Below are positions 1 to 10,789 of a stretch of 64,000 nt of DNA, in pieces. This DNA is from Agapanthus africanus. Taxonomy: Eukaryota > Streptophyta > Magnoliopsida > Asparagales > Amaryllidaceae. Both the position numbers and the translations under genes were made by a program. The notes under the pieces are model-generated. The model made no database searches and was not told the DNA's origin. It saw nothing but the letters and a program-made list of their open reading frames with translations. Position 1 is the stretch's first letter, and every line of letters starts with the position of its first letter. The stretch spans positions 833,334,353 to 833,398,352 of the forward strand of contig CM057338.1 in the NCBI GenBank assembly GCA_030015575.1, in the 5' to 3' direction.

Positions 1-2489
1 CAAAGAAGAAACTATAGAAGCAATCAAAAGACAAATCGAGTGTGTAGCATCTGCCAGTTATTACTAAAGGGGTCACTCCCGATGAAGGAATCTCGGCCCT
101 TTCCTCATCGAATAAGGTGCAGGATGTTCTACAAGGAACACCACGATGCCAAGCAAGAACTGTAGCTACCTGTTTTTGAAAATTCGATTCCACAACATCT
201 TTTAGGTTTCTTTTTCTTTCATTAATCATATTAATGAAGTCCCATCATTTAAGTCACCTAAACATCACAGATAAATACGACGTACACTTATACCACCCGC
301 ATTCGCCTCGATGTCCCCTCGTGCACCGTTAGGTTAGGTAACTAACGGCAGAGCAGGGAGGGCTAGCGCGGGTGTAAAACATAAGTAACATCTATATAAT
401 ATATCATATATACTATATACAGTATCTACCACAGAACATCAAATGATCACATCACAGATATCGCAGAAGAAGAAACATATGAAATATTGGATATACTAGG
501 ACGTCCGTGTTTTATTTTGAGCCTGTATAAAACACGGATTCCACGGTTGTGATGAATAGCCAATCCCACACCCCTAGACCCCTACGAGAGCGGCAAGCAA
601 CCCTACCAATTCTAGAGTTAGGAGACCCGGACTCGACTCCTCAAGTTGGTCTCCCACTGGACTCTAGAACCCGGTTACTTGTGCTCTCCTCCTTGGGTCT
701 ATCCTAGTGCGGAAAAGTAAATAATATACAAATAGTGACATCAACCTCATCCCGGAAGTGCCCCAATAAAAGAATATTACATACAAGTTTTACATGAATG
801 AAAATGAAAAACACTCATCTCACATAAAAACCCCCGGCTATTCAAACACGATGATCCAATATAACATATCCAGCAACACATAACATCACATGTCATCAAC
901 GTAAGTAAATATGCCCATCCCAATTGTCGTTGACATATAGCAACGAAACCGGCGATATCACATATTACACTTACGGTCGCAGAAAAGAAAGTGTAAAACT
1001 ACAACAGTTGGAATCAGCAACCTCTTTAGACATCGCATGCCTAATCAAATGAATTTCTTAGACATCGCATGCCTAACAATTATAAACCCCACATTTTAGT
1101 CTCATTATCGAAAACTCTTTTCAATATCAAGTCGGGCAATTCAACAAGATTCCCGACAACCTGATCGAATGCTCGTCGCAAACTTTAGTAGACGGCCGCA
1201 CCCCTGATGCCGTCGATGAAGTGCACTAAGGCGGAATACCGTTGCCGCGAGCACCCGAACGGATGCTTTTTGGCGACGGGGTTCTCTTACAGTCACTTGG
1301 TCGGGGCTATAGGGCATGGCTGTCTATTAAGTTTACTCGGCGAGTATCCGCGTACGCTACGTGATTGCGACGGACTTTTGATCACATCAAAATTCCGTGG
1401 CAACCAATCATTTGAGACTAAACAGCTATGTTTATAACATTCAAATTAGTTATCTCATAACTAGATGTGGATTCCAATTATTGTATCACATTCCAGATAA
1501 ATAGAAAATGTTAAACTTTACGATCGAACAGTCAAACACCCAAGTTTTCCCGAAACAGCTCAACACATGAAATAAATTTAAAAACATCCATTTCATGCCA
1601 CAGTACCAACGGTCCAGCCGTAGAAGGGTCAAGCCAACGCCTCACATGTGGCACGCCGTACTGCCCCAAACCCTAAAGTTCAAAGGGCAGTTCAAGACGG
1701 TCACATAATCGAGTTAAGGTTTGTTGTCTTCTAGAGGGTCCATCGCGTTACTTGCACTACTTAGAACGTTCTTAAACTACGGAAAAATCCAACACTTGGA
1801 AATTTCCCGGCAGGGGAAAAAGTGGGTTATTGATACCCGGTCGAACTTTTTAACAGTTTCTAAAATATCCGGAAAAACATAAACGAAGTTAAATTATCCG
1901 ATCGAATTAACGAGTCCCCAATAAAACCCTAGAAAACTCAACACTTGAGTGGAATTAAAAAATTCCCAGAAAAAAATGACAATAAAGGACATAAGAATAA
2001 ATATGTGAAGTTTGAGAGACTAATTCACAATTTTGGCCGCAGAACCGCCGCCAAACCCTTGTTTTAGCCGCGGTTCCGCGGTCAAATTTTTGAGTTAGTG
2101 GTCCGTACTTCACAGTAATTCTTAGATTTTCCTGCTTAATTTTCTGAGCATTTTTAATTCACAAAAATCCACAGTTTGAAAAAATGTACAGAGAAGGGTT
2201 TTGATCGGGGTTTCGGGGTTCGATCGGATCTCTAACTTCGTCTACACATCGCCTAAAGCCCTAGCTAGGCTCTGATACCACTGTAGGTCAGGCAGCAACC
2301 CCATCCAATGGGGTCGCCGTGGCACCAACGGGTCCCTCAGCGGCTACTTTTTACGCATGCCTCCTCGCGAGGACTACAACCCGCCGGAACACCTTCCGGT
2401 CTCGGGACACCCTGGGGGTAAGAGCTTATGCTTCGCCACACTGTCACACAGTGAGAACCCCTAATAGGTCGACATCTAATGCCTAGTAG
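1..2489 (-). mobile_element. Copia-1 internal leader (partial, runs off left edge)
   Basis: This is the reverse complement of sequence closely related to 36533-38400, so it is the same part of a second copy of the same Ty1/Copia-like family, oriented to the left. Shared landmarks, read on the minus strand, include the primer site at 2269-2280, a stretch at about 560-740 that matches 37640-37850, and a block at 1-180 that matches 38190-38370. No gag or pol coding is recognisable here. The leader is long for a Copia element, and both copies lack a visible gag in it. The element continues beyond base 1. The family call rests on the LTR start, the primer site and the pol remnant in the sister copy. 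Confidence 0.7.
2269..2280 (-). other. Second primer-binding site in Copia-1
   Basis: The same TGGTATCAGAGC string recurs 220 bp inside the first, again preceded by CCTACAG on the minus strand. The sequence after this inner copy (CCTAGCTAGGG...) is the one that resembles the sequence after the single primer site of Copia-2 at 36533 (CCAAGCTAGAAC...). The inner copy is therefore probably the original and the 220 bp between them (2281-2500) is extra. Confidence 0.7.
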
Positions 2490-2500
2490 CTCTGATACCA
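2489..2500 (-). other. Primer-binding site adjoining the Copia-1 LTR (initiator-Met type)
   Basis: On the minus strand TGGTATCAGAGC lies one base beyond the LTR end (...CCTACA, base 2502). It matches the complement of the plant initiator methionine tRNA 3' end, the usual primer of Copia elements. A second copy lies 220 bp further in at 2269-2280. Confidence 0.8.
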
Positions 2501-2501
2501 C

Positions 2502-4698
2502 TGTAGGGTTCCTAGGTACACTCAAGAGGTTCCACAAGGCATCAACCATGCCAAAATCAAATTTTTCTATGTGCCGAGAAACCCTATTGAAGATCGTTAA
2601 CTAGGGATTAGGCAAAAAGAAAGCAAGCAAACTACTTTGCAACAAAGTGAAAGGGATTACAACCATTGTAGATCCGGTCCTCTACTTCTTTAGCTCCATG
2701 TTGACGTCCCTCCGCTGCGATCATCGGGATTCCGGACTCTAGCGATGGTTTCGTCGGAGAAATGATCGGGCTAGGTCGTTGACTTCGATGCCGAAGATGA
2801 TCTACGTCGAGGCGACTCAAACTCAAGCTCCACCTTCACTAGGTCATGAAACTTGTGAAGATAACACACTCTACTACATGGCAAATGGTAGAGGATGAAG
2901 AAATAGGAAGTGCGTTCACTTTGGATTTGGATTTCTCACTTGGATTCATCACTTGGAATTTTTCTAGCAAGGTTTTCTTCTCTTCATGAAGAAGAAGAAG
3001 AAGAAAGAAAAGAATGAATGAATAATCAAAATAGAAAATCAAGTGATGCTTATCATTTTGCAACCATGGGTGAGGTAACTAATGTAGAGAATAAACTAAG
3101 CTTTAGGTGAAATGGTTAGGTTAAGGAAAAAACAAAATGGTTGAAGCTTAATGAAACTTCAAGAATAAAACAAAGAAAGCCACCACCATTTTGTTTCTTG
3201 CCAAAAAAAAAAAAATAAAGAAAATAAATAAATAAGTCAAAACCCTAACCATTAACCCAAACATGGTTTAAAGCATACACACCCAAGTTTGCATGTATCA
3301 TCAAACATGATACAAACTAGTGCACAAACATATATCATATATACAATGTGGACAATCTAGTGAGAAAAATAATCTTATGTGAACCAATACTAGTTAATGT
3401 AAAGTAATATATTAAATATATAATTATACATTAAATCATTAAATCAACACTTGATTTAATGATCCGGTCATATCGCATATAACCGACTAATAACAAGTGT
3501 ATCAATGTATCGAATCAACACTTGATTCGGTAACCCGGCTATATCTTATATAACCGTCCGATGATACAAATCGCGAGAATAGAATTCAGTATCACATACT
3601 GGTATTATTCTCGGTCCCACACATATCTCATATGCGCTCCTGTTTCGTTTCGCTTGAGCCAGGAAACCTCTGTGTAGGACTCTAAAGACTCGTCAATACG
3701 CCGGCAGTAGGTGATGATCATATCAAACACCCACAAGCCGCAAGCGATCTGCTAAACGTAATGGCCACCCGGGTATTGAGCGATCAGAAGATCAACGAGC
3801 AAGCCCGCTCACACTCCTGTGAATCCAACCAGTAACACTTACCGTACAGTCCGGTCTCGTCGTCTGATATGTCGCATATCTCGCCTAGGGGTAGTAAACG
3901 TCAGACCCCAATATCTCGATAAGTCGTGTCGATATGAGGTCTATAACAGTTCGAGAAACTACTGGTAACACTTACCAGTAAATCTCAGCAACCCTGGCCA
4001 GGGATTTCCGGTTATAGCCAATCGAACACAGCGCAACATCAACTCCCTATATTGGGAGAGACGAATCCCCTCCTATCGCTCATTGCCTCCATGTGAATCG
4101 GGACTGTACCCAAAAACCACCGTTTTGCACGCCCTCTTGGACGTGGTAAGGTGGAAATCAAAGCACAGTGGGAATCACACAAGACTCTATGACGATCTCG
4201 GGTCTACAGACTAACCTGTACCAGTGTCACCTGAGAACTTCCATCTGACGTAATGTATCTGGGAGTTCTCGGCGAATCCGTCCAGTGTACCCAGTCTCCA
4301 CTGAGCACCCGTATATCATCTCTGATGTCAAACACCAATGGATATGGGATCATCCATCGCCCATCTGTATGGGTCGAGAAGGTATACGCTAGTCTACTCT
4401 GGTATATCGATGCCCCGTCTCGATACACCCACGACTAGGGACCTTGAAGGATGCACTTATGGACTACCATGTCCCCACTAGTCTGATCCGCATCATAGTC
4501 TAGGTAGTCAAGTACACATCCTAAGGGCTTTACCAACATGTAACAGAGAGACAATCAGTGTACACGTTAAGGTAAAGAGCAACCAGATAGCATACTATCA
4601 AGTCGAGCGAGAAAGTCCTCCCTATATATGTCCAAGCATCCACTACAATATACATCCTATGTATAGTAATGGCCTCTAGGGTATACATATAACTAACA
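2502..4698 (-). repeat. Copia-1 5' LTR
   Basis: The minus-strand LTR starts TGTTAGTTATATG at 4698 and ends CCTACA at 2502, length 2197 bp. It is homologous throughout to the Copia-2 LTR (10790-12606 plus 36155-36532, about 2195 bp). The early CCCTAGAGGCC motif is typical of Angela/Tork-type Copia LTRs. It interrupts the gag of a Tekay-like element exactly at 4698/4699. Divergence from the Copia-2 LTR is large by eye, so these are separate old insertions. Short open frames inside it (for example near 4204-4438) are chance. Confidence 0.85.
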
Positions 4699-5270
4699 GT
4701 GAACTCGTCCCAAGTGATAGGAGGTAGACCTGCAGCTCGACCTCTCCCGACTGACTCACACCACGTCTGCGCAAGGCCCTCTAGACGGAAACTCATAAGC
4801 TCCGCCCATCTTTCGTCAGAACATCTGAGCGAACGGCAAATCCTAGCTAATGTGTCGAGGAATGTCTGTGGATCCTCCGCTGCATTAGTGCCGGTGAAGA
4901 CTGGGGGTCTCAGCCTCATGAAGTCCTGTAGTGATATTGGAATAGCCACGGTAGTAGTAGGAGCAACTGTCTGGGCAACAGGTACTATCATAGTCTGTGC
5001 TGTGGTAGGTACGTCCTCCGATCTCGGTGCACGACTGGCCTCTACTAAGGATCCCACCATCTGCCGTAACTCCTGCATACCTCCCATCATCTGTCGTAAC
5101 TCCTCCATACCAGACTCTAGCCTATCCATGCGGCCTGGGGAAGGAGGATCAGTCTGTCCCTGAGGCGTAGGTACGCCACCCTGCTCAGTCCTCGTCTCGG
5201 ACGAGCCATCTCGGATCTCATCTCGGGCGGCAGCCCTCTGCGCTCTCGTAGCCTTCGGCGGTATAATGGC
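4699..5270 (-). pseudogene. Tekay-A gag remnant (Ty3/Gypsy), cut by Copia-1
   Basis: The minus-strand translation is very similar to the gag N-terminus of Tekay-B (30509-32341). It shares a charged, Gln/Glu-rich start, the paired ELRQMMG/ELRQMVG motif, a VTIPVSLQDFMRLRPP-like stretch and the start of the retrotransposon gag domain (PPVFTGT...EDPQTFLD...LRCSD). Gag is the structural protein of the virus-like particle. Only about the first 190 residues remain in view, because the Copia-1 LTR follows at 4698. The rest of gag and all of pol would lie to the left of Copia-1, outside the window. Fossil, not functional. Confidence 0.85.
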
Positions 5271-5498
5271 TGGTACATGAAACAGGATAATAATAACAGT
5301 GCAATAGAATAATAGGATACACGGAATTGAAGAAGGAATTTCAAGCCAGGATATCCTAAAGTCACCTAGGCGGAGCATCGTATCGCAAGTATGCCGCAGA
5401 CATACACATGCTACGTTACCCTGCTTAAGTCACTTACTCCATCTACCAAGGGTCATCCTACAATCAGAAGGTAAAACCTATCGCTCCGATACCAATTT
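5271..5498 (-). other. Tekay-A leader with primer-binding site
   Basis: This is the untranslated leader between the LTR and gag. At about 5484-5495 the minus strand reads TGGTATCGGAGC, a one-base variant of the initiator-Met primer site, just inside the LTR edge at 5499. The equivalent leaders in Tekay-B (32342-32575) and Tekay-C (about 26480-26716) are laid out the same way. Confidence 0.75.
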
Positions 5499-6225
5499 TG
5501 TCACGACCCAAAAAGGTACGGAACGTGACGGACACTTAAACTACGAACATCTCAAGGCGTACGTAATCTAAGTAAGCCAAAACCCAGAAATCAAAACCCA
5601 AATAAGAAATAGAGTGAAGTAAAACCATATAAGTCGCATCAAAATCTTTTAAAAGCAACATCACATTTTCCAAAAATTTCGGCAGAGTCTCTTCGGTAAA
5701 AACTGGCCCCAAAACGAGTATAAATCACGAATATATGAATAACATGAAATAAGGCATCCCCAAGCGGGAGCTAGCTCTTCGCCGAAGCGGACACAAATCC
5801 CACGCAATGTAAATCACCAATGTGCAAAACAAGCATAAAAGCACAAGTAAAAAGCATCATGTCGGCTCAAGTGAGCTCGACCCCGGGAAATAACATAAAT
5901 ATCCACAAATCTCACTGTCTCGTCTCTAGGTCGATATACATCAATACAAGTAGCAGGTACAGTAGATACAGTAGATAGAGTACTCTAGATACAATGAATA
6001 TACAAGGTGAAAACCAAAATGATATCACAACCCACCTACGAGCAAAAGCCTCAAGTCCCGGCAAAAGGAGCAAATGTGTCCGCCGCTACTGTGCTGACAG
6101 AGCGTACCTGCAAAAGGCTGTGGCACAACGGGGGTGAGTTTCCAACTCGTGAGTAATAAGTAACATCTATAAAGGGTATCGTAAGCATGTACGCAAAGGG
6201 TCATAACTCAACAATACCGATATAG

Positions 6226-7260
6226 CGTGATGTACTAGCAGGTATACAACATGAATCAACTCTAAAATACGGGTATAGCATGATGTACTGGCAGGTATGT
6301 AATATGAATCCACTCTACAATACTGGTATAACATGATGTACTGGCATGTATGTAACATGAATCAACTCTACAATACTAGTATAACATGATGTACTGGCAG
6401 GTGTGTAACATGAATCAACTCTACAATACTGGTATAGCATGATGTACTGGCAGGTATGTAACATGAATCAACTCTACAATACTGGTATAGCATGATGTAC
6501 TGGCAGGTATGTAACATGAATCAACTCTACAATACTGGTATACCATGATGTACTGGCAGGTATGTAACATGAATCAACTCTACAATACTGGTATAGTATG
6601 ATGTACTGGCAGGTGTGTAACATGAATCAACTCTACAATACTGGTATAGTATGATGTACTGGCAGGTGTGTAACATGAATCAACTCTACAATACTGGTAT
6701 AGCATGATGTACTGGCAGGTATGTAACATGAATCAACAATACTGGTATAGCATGATGTACTGGAAGGTATGTAACATGAATCAACTCTACAATACTGGTA
6801 TAGCATGATGTACTGACAGGTGTGTAACATGAATCAACTCTACAATACTGGTATAGCATGATGTATTGGAAGGTGTATAACATGAATCAACTCTACAATA
6901 CTGGTATAGCATGATGTAATGGCAGGTATGTAACATGAATCAACTCTACAATACTGGTATAGCATGATGTATTGGCAGGTAAGTAACATGAATCAACTCT
7001 ACAATACTGGTATAACATGATGTACTGGCAGGTATGTAACATGAATCAACTCTACAATACTGGTATAGCATGATGTACTGGCAGGTGTGTAACATGAATC
7101 AACTATACAATTCTGGTATAGCATGATGTACTGGCAGGTATGTAACATGAATTAACTCTACAATACTGGTATAGCATGATGTACTGGCAGGTATGTAACA
7201 TGAATCAACTCTACAATACTGGTATAGCATGATGTACTGGCAGGTGTGTAATATGAGTTA
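6226..7260. repeat. 53-bp minisatellite, about 20 copies
   Basis: Tandem direct repeats of a 53-bp unit containing GATGTACTGGCAGGTATG and CATGAATCAACTCTACAATA. There is no unique spacer between units, and one unit near 6740 is a few bases short. Copies differ at few positions, mainly tatgt/gtgt and agc/aac alternations, suggesting recent expansion. The Tekay-B LTR has only a few diverged related units near 13340-13500. Open frames across it are a by-product of repetition. Confidence 0.95.
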
Positions 7261-8169
7261 ATTCTACCCGAGATATGAATATATTTATACGAGGAAAAAC
7301 ATCATTTTCATCTGAGAAAACTCCTGTGAAGTAACTGAAGTAATATCAATGAAATCAACAGAAATCCGTGTCCAGCATCGACACCTCAAACGACTATCTC
7401 AAAATCTCAAGTATCGGTATCACACTATCTCGGGCCCCAGCCGTCCGGCTGGCCCATCTCAAAGTATCAATATCTCAATATCCCACGACCACGGTCGGTA
7501 TCCTCTGGATATCCGCCGCGCCAATAATCACCGGAAAGTAGTCTGCCCTGCCAGGCCCTTCGTCTACTACTTGATCTTCTTGCCCCGGGGTATCTTACCG
7601 GGCCCACCATGCACCCAAGACGGTTCATCCTACTCCTCGAATCAGGTCTCGAAAACCAATAAAAAATCCATGGTGGACGACACATATATCAATCACGAGA
7701 AAACCGCACTTACAACATTTTAAAAAAAGATATCTGGTTTAATAAATCCTTGCGATTTTCCCCCCAAAAACTCATAAATCTCAAGTGCAGAAATCCTTAG
7801 AAAATCACCATAAGCACGCATGTCAGCTAGAATGGAATTATGGTATTAACTATACGAACTGCAATATGTAGCTAGAAAACTGTACATAAATGATGATACA
7901 ATGATTGAATTTTCTCAATTTAGCAAGTTGGATAGTACTGTGTCACATAACTCATGATAATGATGCAATAGTTTCAAATTCTCAATTTAGCAAGTTCAAT
8001 GATTCTATATGATGAACTAACACATATATGGATATAAAAGTCATGCAATGCAGCAAAACAGATAGCTAGGACCTGTACGCAAAATGCCTATACTACTAGA
8101 AGTTTTAAGACTAGCGGGTGCCTCGCGCCATCCATACGATTTCCCCCGTAGATGTGTACATCTACTTAC

Positions 8170-8244
8170 CCGTGATATGGTGCTAGGTGTATCCGACCAC
8201 CTGCTTCCTTTTCTCCGCGGCGTTTGAAGTCCCCGCCTGTGAAC
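8170..8244 (-). other. Exon-like block in Tekay-A LTR
   Basis: On the minus strand, TAAATTCTAG (acceptor-like) is followed by a 75-bp block starting GTTCACAGGCGGGGAC, then GTAAGT (donor-like, 8164-8169), which runs into the perfect inverted repeat GTAGATGT/ACATCTAC. The same layout occurs in Tekay-B (14510-14583, 34478-34551) and Tekay-C (21371-21442, 28995-29066). The splicing role is an inference. Confidence 0.5.
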
Positions 8245-9644
8245 CTAGAATTTACACAAAGCAACACATATAAGGCACAATCCTGCCAAAAAGGCGATAT
8301 CACGATCAAGGGAAAAACTCGCGTTGGAAACTAAACGCGCGTGCACTCGATACGTCAAAACGTGTGTAGCCTCATCAGAAACCACCCCGACTCGCTGTGT
8401 CGCGCAGTGCAACACAGACCCAACACACAAAACGCACATGTCGCATGAGTTAAAAAGTATCGAAAAGAGGTTTTAAGTTCCAGATTTTGACTCGAGTGAA
8501 AATATAAAAATTTGCATATACCAAAACCCTTAAATATAGAGCAGACTCCTACAAACCAAACCCCAACACAAGACAACACCATCTGGCCGCAAATTGCGGC
8601 TAGAATGAATAAAATTGCGGCCATAAAGTGGGTAGGGGGTCTCGTGCTCTGTGTGTGTGATCTAGGTCTAGTGAGCATGCTCCAGTTAACTCAGATTTTA
8701 CCTGAAGCACTCGGGTCAACGGCAGATTCAAAAAGGCTAAAATTCTACATTAAAACGTTAAATTACACTAATTTGAAACCCTATGCTATTTTAGTGAAAT
8801 CTGGGGCAAAACTTAGTTTAAATGGCCTTAAAAACACTTAGTTAAGCTACATTAACCATAAAAATCCTCACTTGGCCAAATCTCCACTTAAATCAAAATT
8901 CTAGCACTAACATCACATTAAACACTAATTAAAGCTTAATAACCATATTCTAGCAAAAGAAAGGAGTTAAGTTTAAGAAATTATACCCCACTTGATCCTA
9001 GGATGCAGGAAGAAGGAGAAGAAGAAGAGGAAATTCTGTTGCAACTACTGTTGCTTTTGTTGTGTTGCTGTTGTTGCTGTTGCTAGTGCTGTTGCTGATG
9101 ATGTTGCTGAAGCTGGTGCTGATGCTGCTGCTTCTGATGCTGCTGCTGTTGCTTCAGCTGCTGCTGCTGTGTGTTGTGTGTTTATGAGTGAGAGGGAGAG
9201 AGAAGTGAGAATGAGAAATAAAATGAGGGTTTTCCTCCATTTTGAAAAGAGTAGAGAGAGTGAGAGGAGGGTTTAGGGGACAAAGCAATGACATTTTCTC
9301 TCCCCTCATTTAATGCCAAGCATGCTTGTCTCCCATGCCCTCTCTCTCCTTCTCCAAGGTCAACCCAAAAGAAAATTTCAATAATTATATTTAGAAAAAT
9401 TAATACACTTAATTAAATCCTAATAACCTAATTAAATGGGTTAGTCCACCATGGTTATGTAAACATGGTTTAACCCTAAACTTAACCCTAATTAACATGC
9501 ACATGTGTGTGCAGTCCAAATTAAATTCTAATAAAATATTCATAAATCCAGATAAAATATTTGAAAACTGTTTTGGTAAACTTTTTACTAAAAACCTCTC
9601 ATTTAAAACATAAATAACCACTAATCACATTCTAAGGTGTTACT

Positions 9645-10564
9645 TTTGGCCTAATTCATAAAAACCGACTTGAGCTTTTTCCCTTACCTAATACTCTCTA
9701 TACTCTAATTCTGTTAACCACTTAACCTCTTGCCGTTAACTCTAATTAAAAGACATATATACCCCTCCCCAAGATGAATAATACTTATGTTTTTTGTTAT
9801 TGAGAAACAAAAGTCGCCCCCAATTTGAGAGCTTGGGCACTCGTCTCCAGCTCGAGCAAGGGCATCAACCCCCAATTTCTTAAAGCTTTCAATGTTGACG
9901 GGTCTACAGCAAAATTTTTTTTACTCTTCATCAAATTCTCATCCCAATTCAAATTAGTATTTCATCAACCGTTTGTGCTAAAAACACAAAGAAAGCTCAT
10001 ATCTTAATTCAAACAAGCATTTTATCAATTTATCAAATATTTGGTTCAAATAAAAATCATAACATAGGTCGAACCAATGATACAAGAGTCATATATAACA
10101 TTAATCCATTACAGTCACAAGAACCTTACATTGTTTATTTCATTTCAAAATCAATACAATTACATGGAAAAAATCAAGATTACAACTTAAATTATTAAAA
10201 TACTTGCACAATGAATGTTATTGGAGTTCTTCCCAACCGAGTGAGTAGACCTATGTTTAGAATTTGCCATCACTTGAGCCTACTTTACAAATCTAAAAAT
10301 CACTAAAGAAGAAGACTTATGGATGGTTGTGATTTTAATTTGAGGCAGAAGATAGACAGCCATTTAATGGGTATGAAGAGCAATATTTGAAAAGAAAGAA
10401 GTAAAATAAGGTCACGTGCATTACACGTGACTCGTTTTCATCGATTTTTCAGAAAAACTCAACAGAATAAAAGTAAAGGAGGATTAAGAGGTAACAAAAT
10501 TAAAGTACATGAAGGTATTTGATAAGGAAAAAAGCTCAAGTAGGATTTTAGTAATTAGGTCAAA
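9645..10564. mobile_element. Non-autonomous element with ~90-bp terminal inverted repeats
   Basis: The left end (9645 onward, TTTGGCCTAATTCATAAAAA then CTTGAGCTTTTTCCC) matches the reverse complement of the right end (10564 backward, TTTGACCTAATTACTAAAAT then CTTGAGCTTTTTTCC). Similarity of roughly three quarters continues for about 90 bp. Total length is about 920 bp, AT-rich, with no transposase. Long imperfect inverted repeats on a short element suggest a Mutator-like or other non-autonomous DNA transposon. The left end abuts the Tekay-A LTR, so no target duplication can be read and the superfamily stays open. On the minus strand 10100-10280 has a short 26-codon frame followed by AT-rich, 3'-UTR-like sequence, which could be captured gene DNA; I cannot identify it. 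Confidence 0.6.
10411..10431. promoter_or_regulatory. Perfect palindrome carrying two G-boxes
   Basis: GTCACGTG-catta-CACGTGAC is an exact inverted repeat with 8-bp arms, each holding a CACGTG G-box, the core bound by plant bZIP and bHLH factors. It lies inside the inverted-repeat element. The arrangement is seen directly; a regulatory function is inferred only. Confidence 0.4.
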
Positions 10565-10784
10565 TATTCAAGAAGTAAGCCTATAAAAATTTCTATAATT
10601 GCATGCAACGAATGTGCCAAAAACGCTAGTATTTATTAGTTTGGCTAGATTTCACAAAACCTCATTATATTTTGAGCCTGTATCACATAACCCCGTACAT
10701 TTTAAAATGGTCTGAAATACCCATCTATACTTTTCTAAATCATTAAAACCCTAATGGTGTTAATAGAGAAGGATGAAAAAAGAA
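10565..10784. other. Unassigned AT-rich spacer
   Basis: About 220 bp between the inverted-repeat element and the target duplication of Copia-2 (attag, 10785-10789). It contains no open frame of note. The text near 10640-10740 (TTTCACAAAACCTCATTATA...) has the look of a degraded repeat, but I cannot match it to anything else in the window. This may be the only non-transposon sequence here. Confidence 0.4.
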
Positions 10785-10789
10785 ATTAG

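Larger units (their letters stand above)
5499..9644 (-). repeat. Tekay-A 5' LTR (4.1 kb, Ty3/Gypsy)
   Basis: On the plus strand it begins TGTCACGACCC, like the Tekay-B and Tekay-C LTRs, and ends ATTCTAAGGTGTTAC, like Tekay-C. Length is about 4146 bp, against 3574 and 3789 bp for the other two types; most of the excess is a 53-bp tandem array at 6226-7260. The low-coordinate part (5499 to about 7750) follows the Tekay-B LTR, for example the CCCCAAGCGGGAGCTAGC stretch near 5760. The part from about 8250 to 9644 follows Tekay-C, for example CTGGCCGCAAATTGCGGC near 8582. The LTR therefore looks mosaic. A CTG/GTT-rich microsatellite lies at about 9040-9180. The other LTR of this element is not in the window. 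Confidence 0.85.

Noticed and set aside
1207-1437. 76-codon plus-strand frame in the Copia-1 leader
   Set aside because: The related Copia-2 sequence does not keep this frame, and the peptide has no recognisable features.
6167-6883. Overlapping minus-strand open frames with repeated MLHTCQYIML-like peptides
   Set aside because: They are read-through of the 53-bp minisatellite and shift frame with it, with no domain or start context.
6226-7260. Possible CRISPR-like array
   Set aside because: Units are contiguous direct repeats with no unique spacers, within a plant LTR.
10194-10274. 26-codon minus-strand frame MANSKHRSTHSVGKN... in the inverted-repeat element
   Set aside because: Too short, no recognised family, no second copy in the window. 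Kept only as a hint of captured gene sequence.
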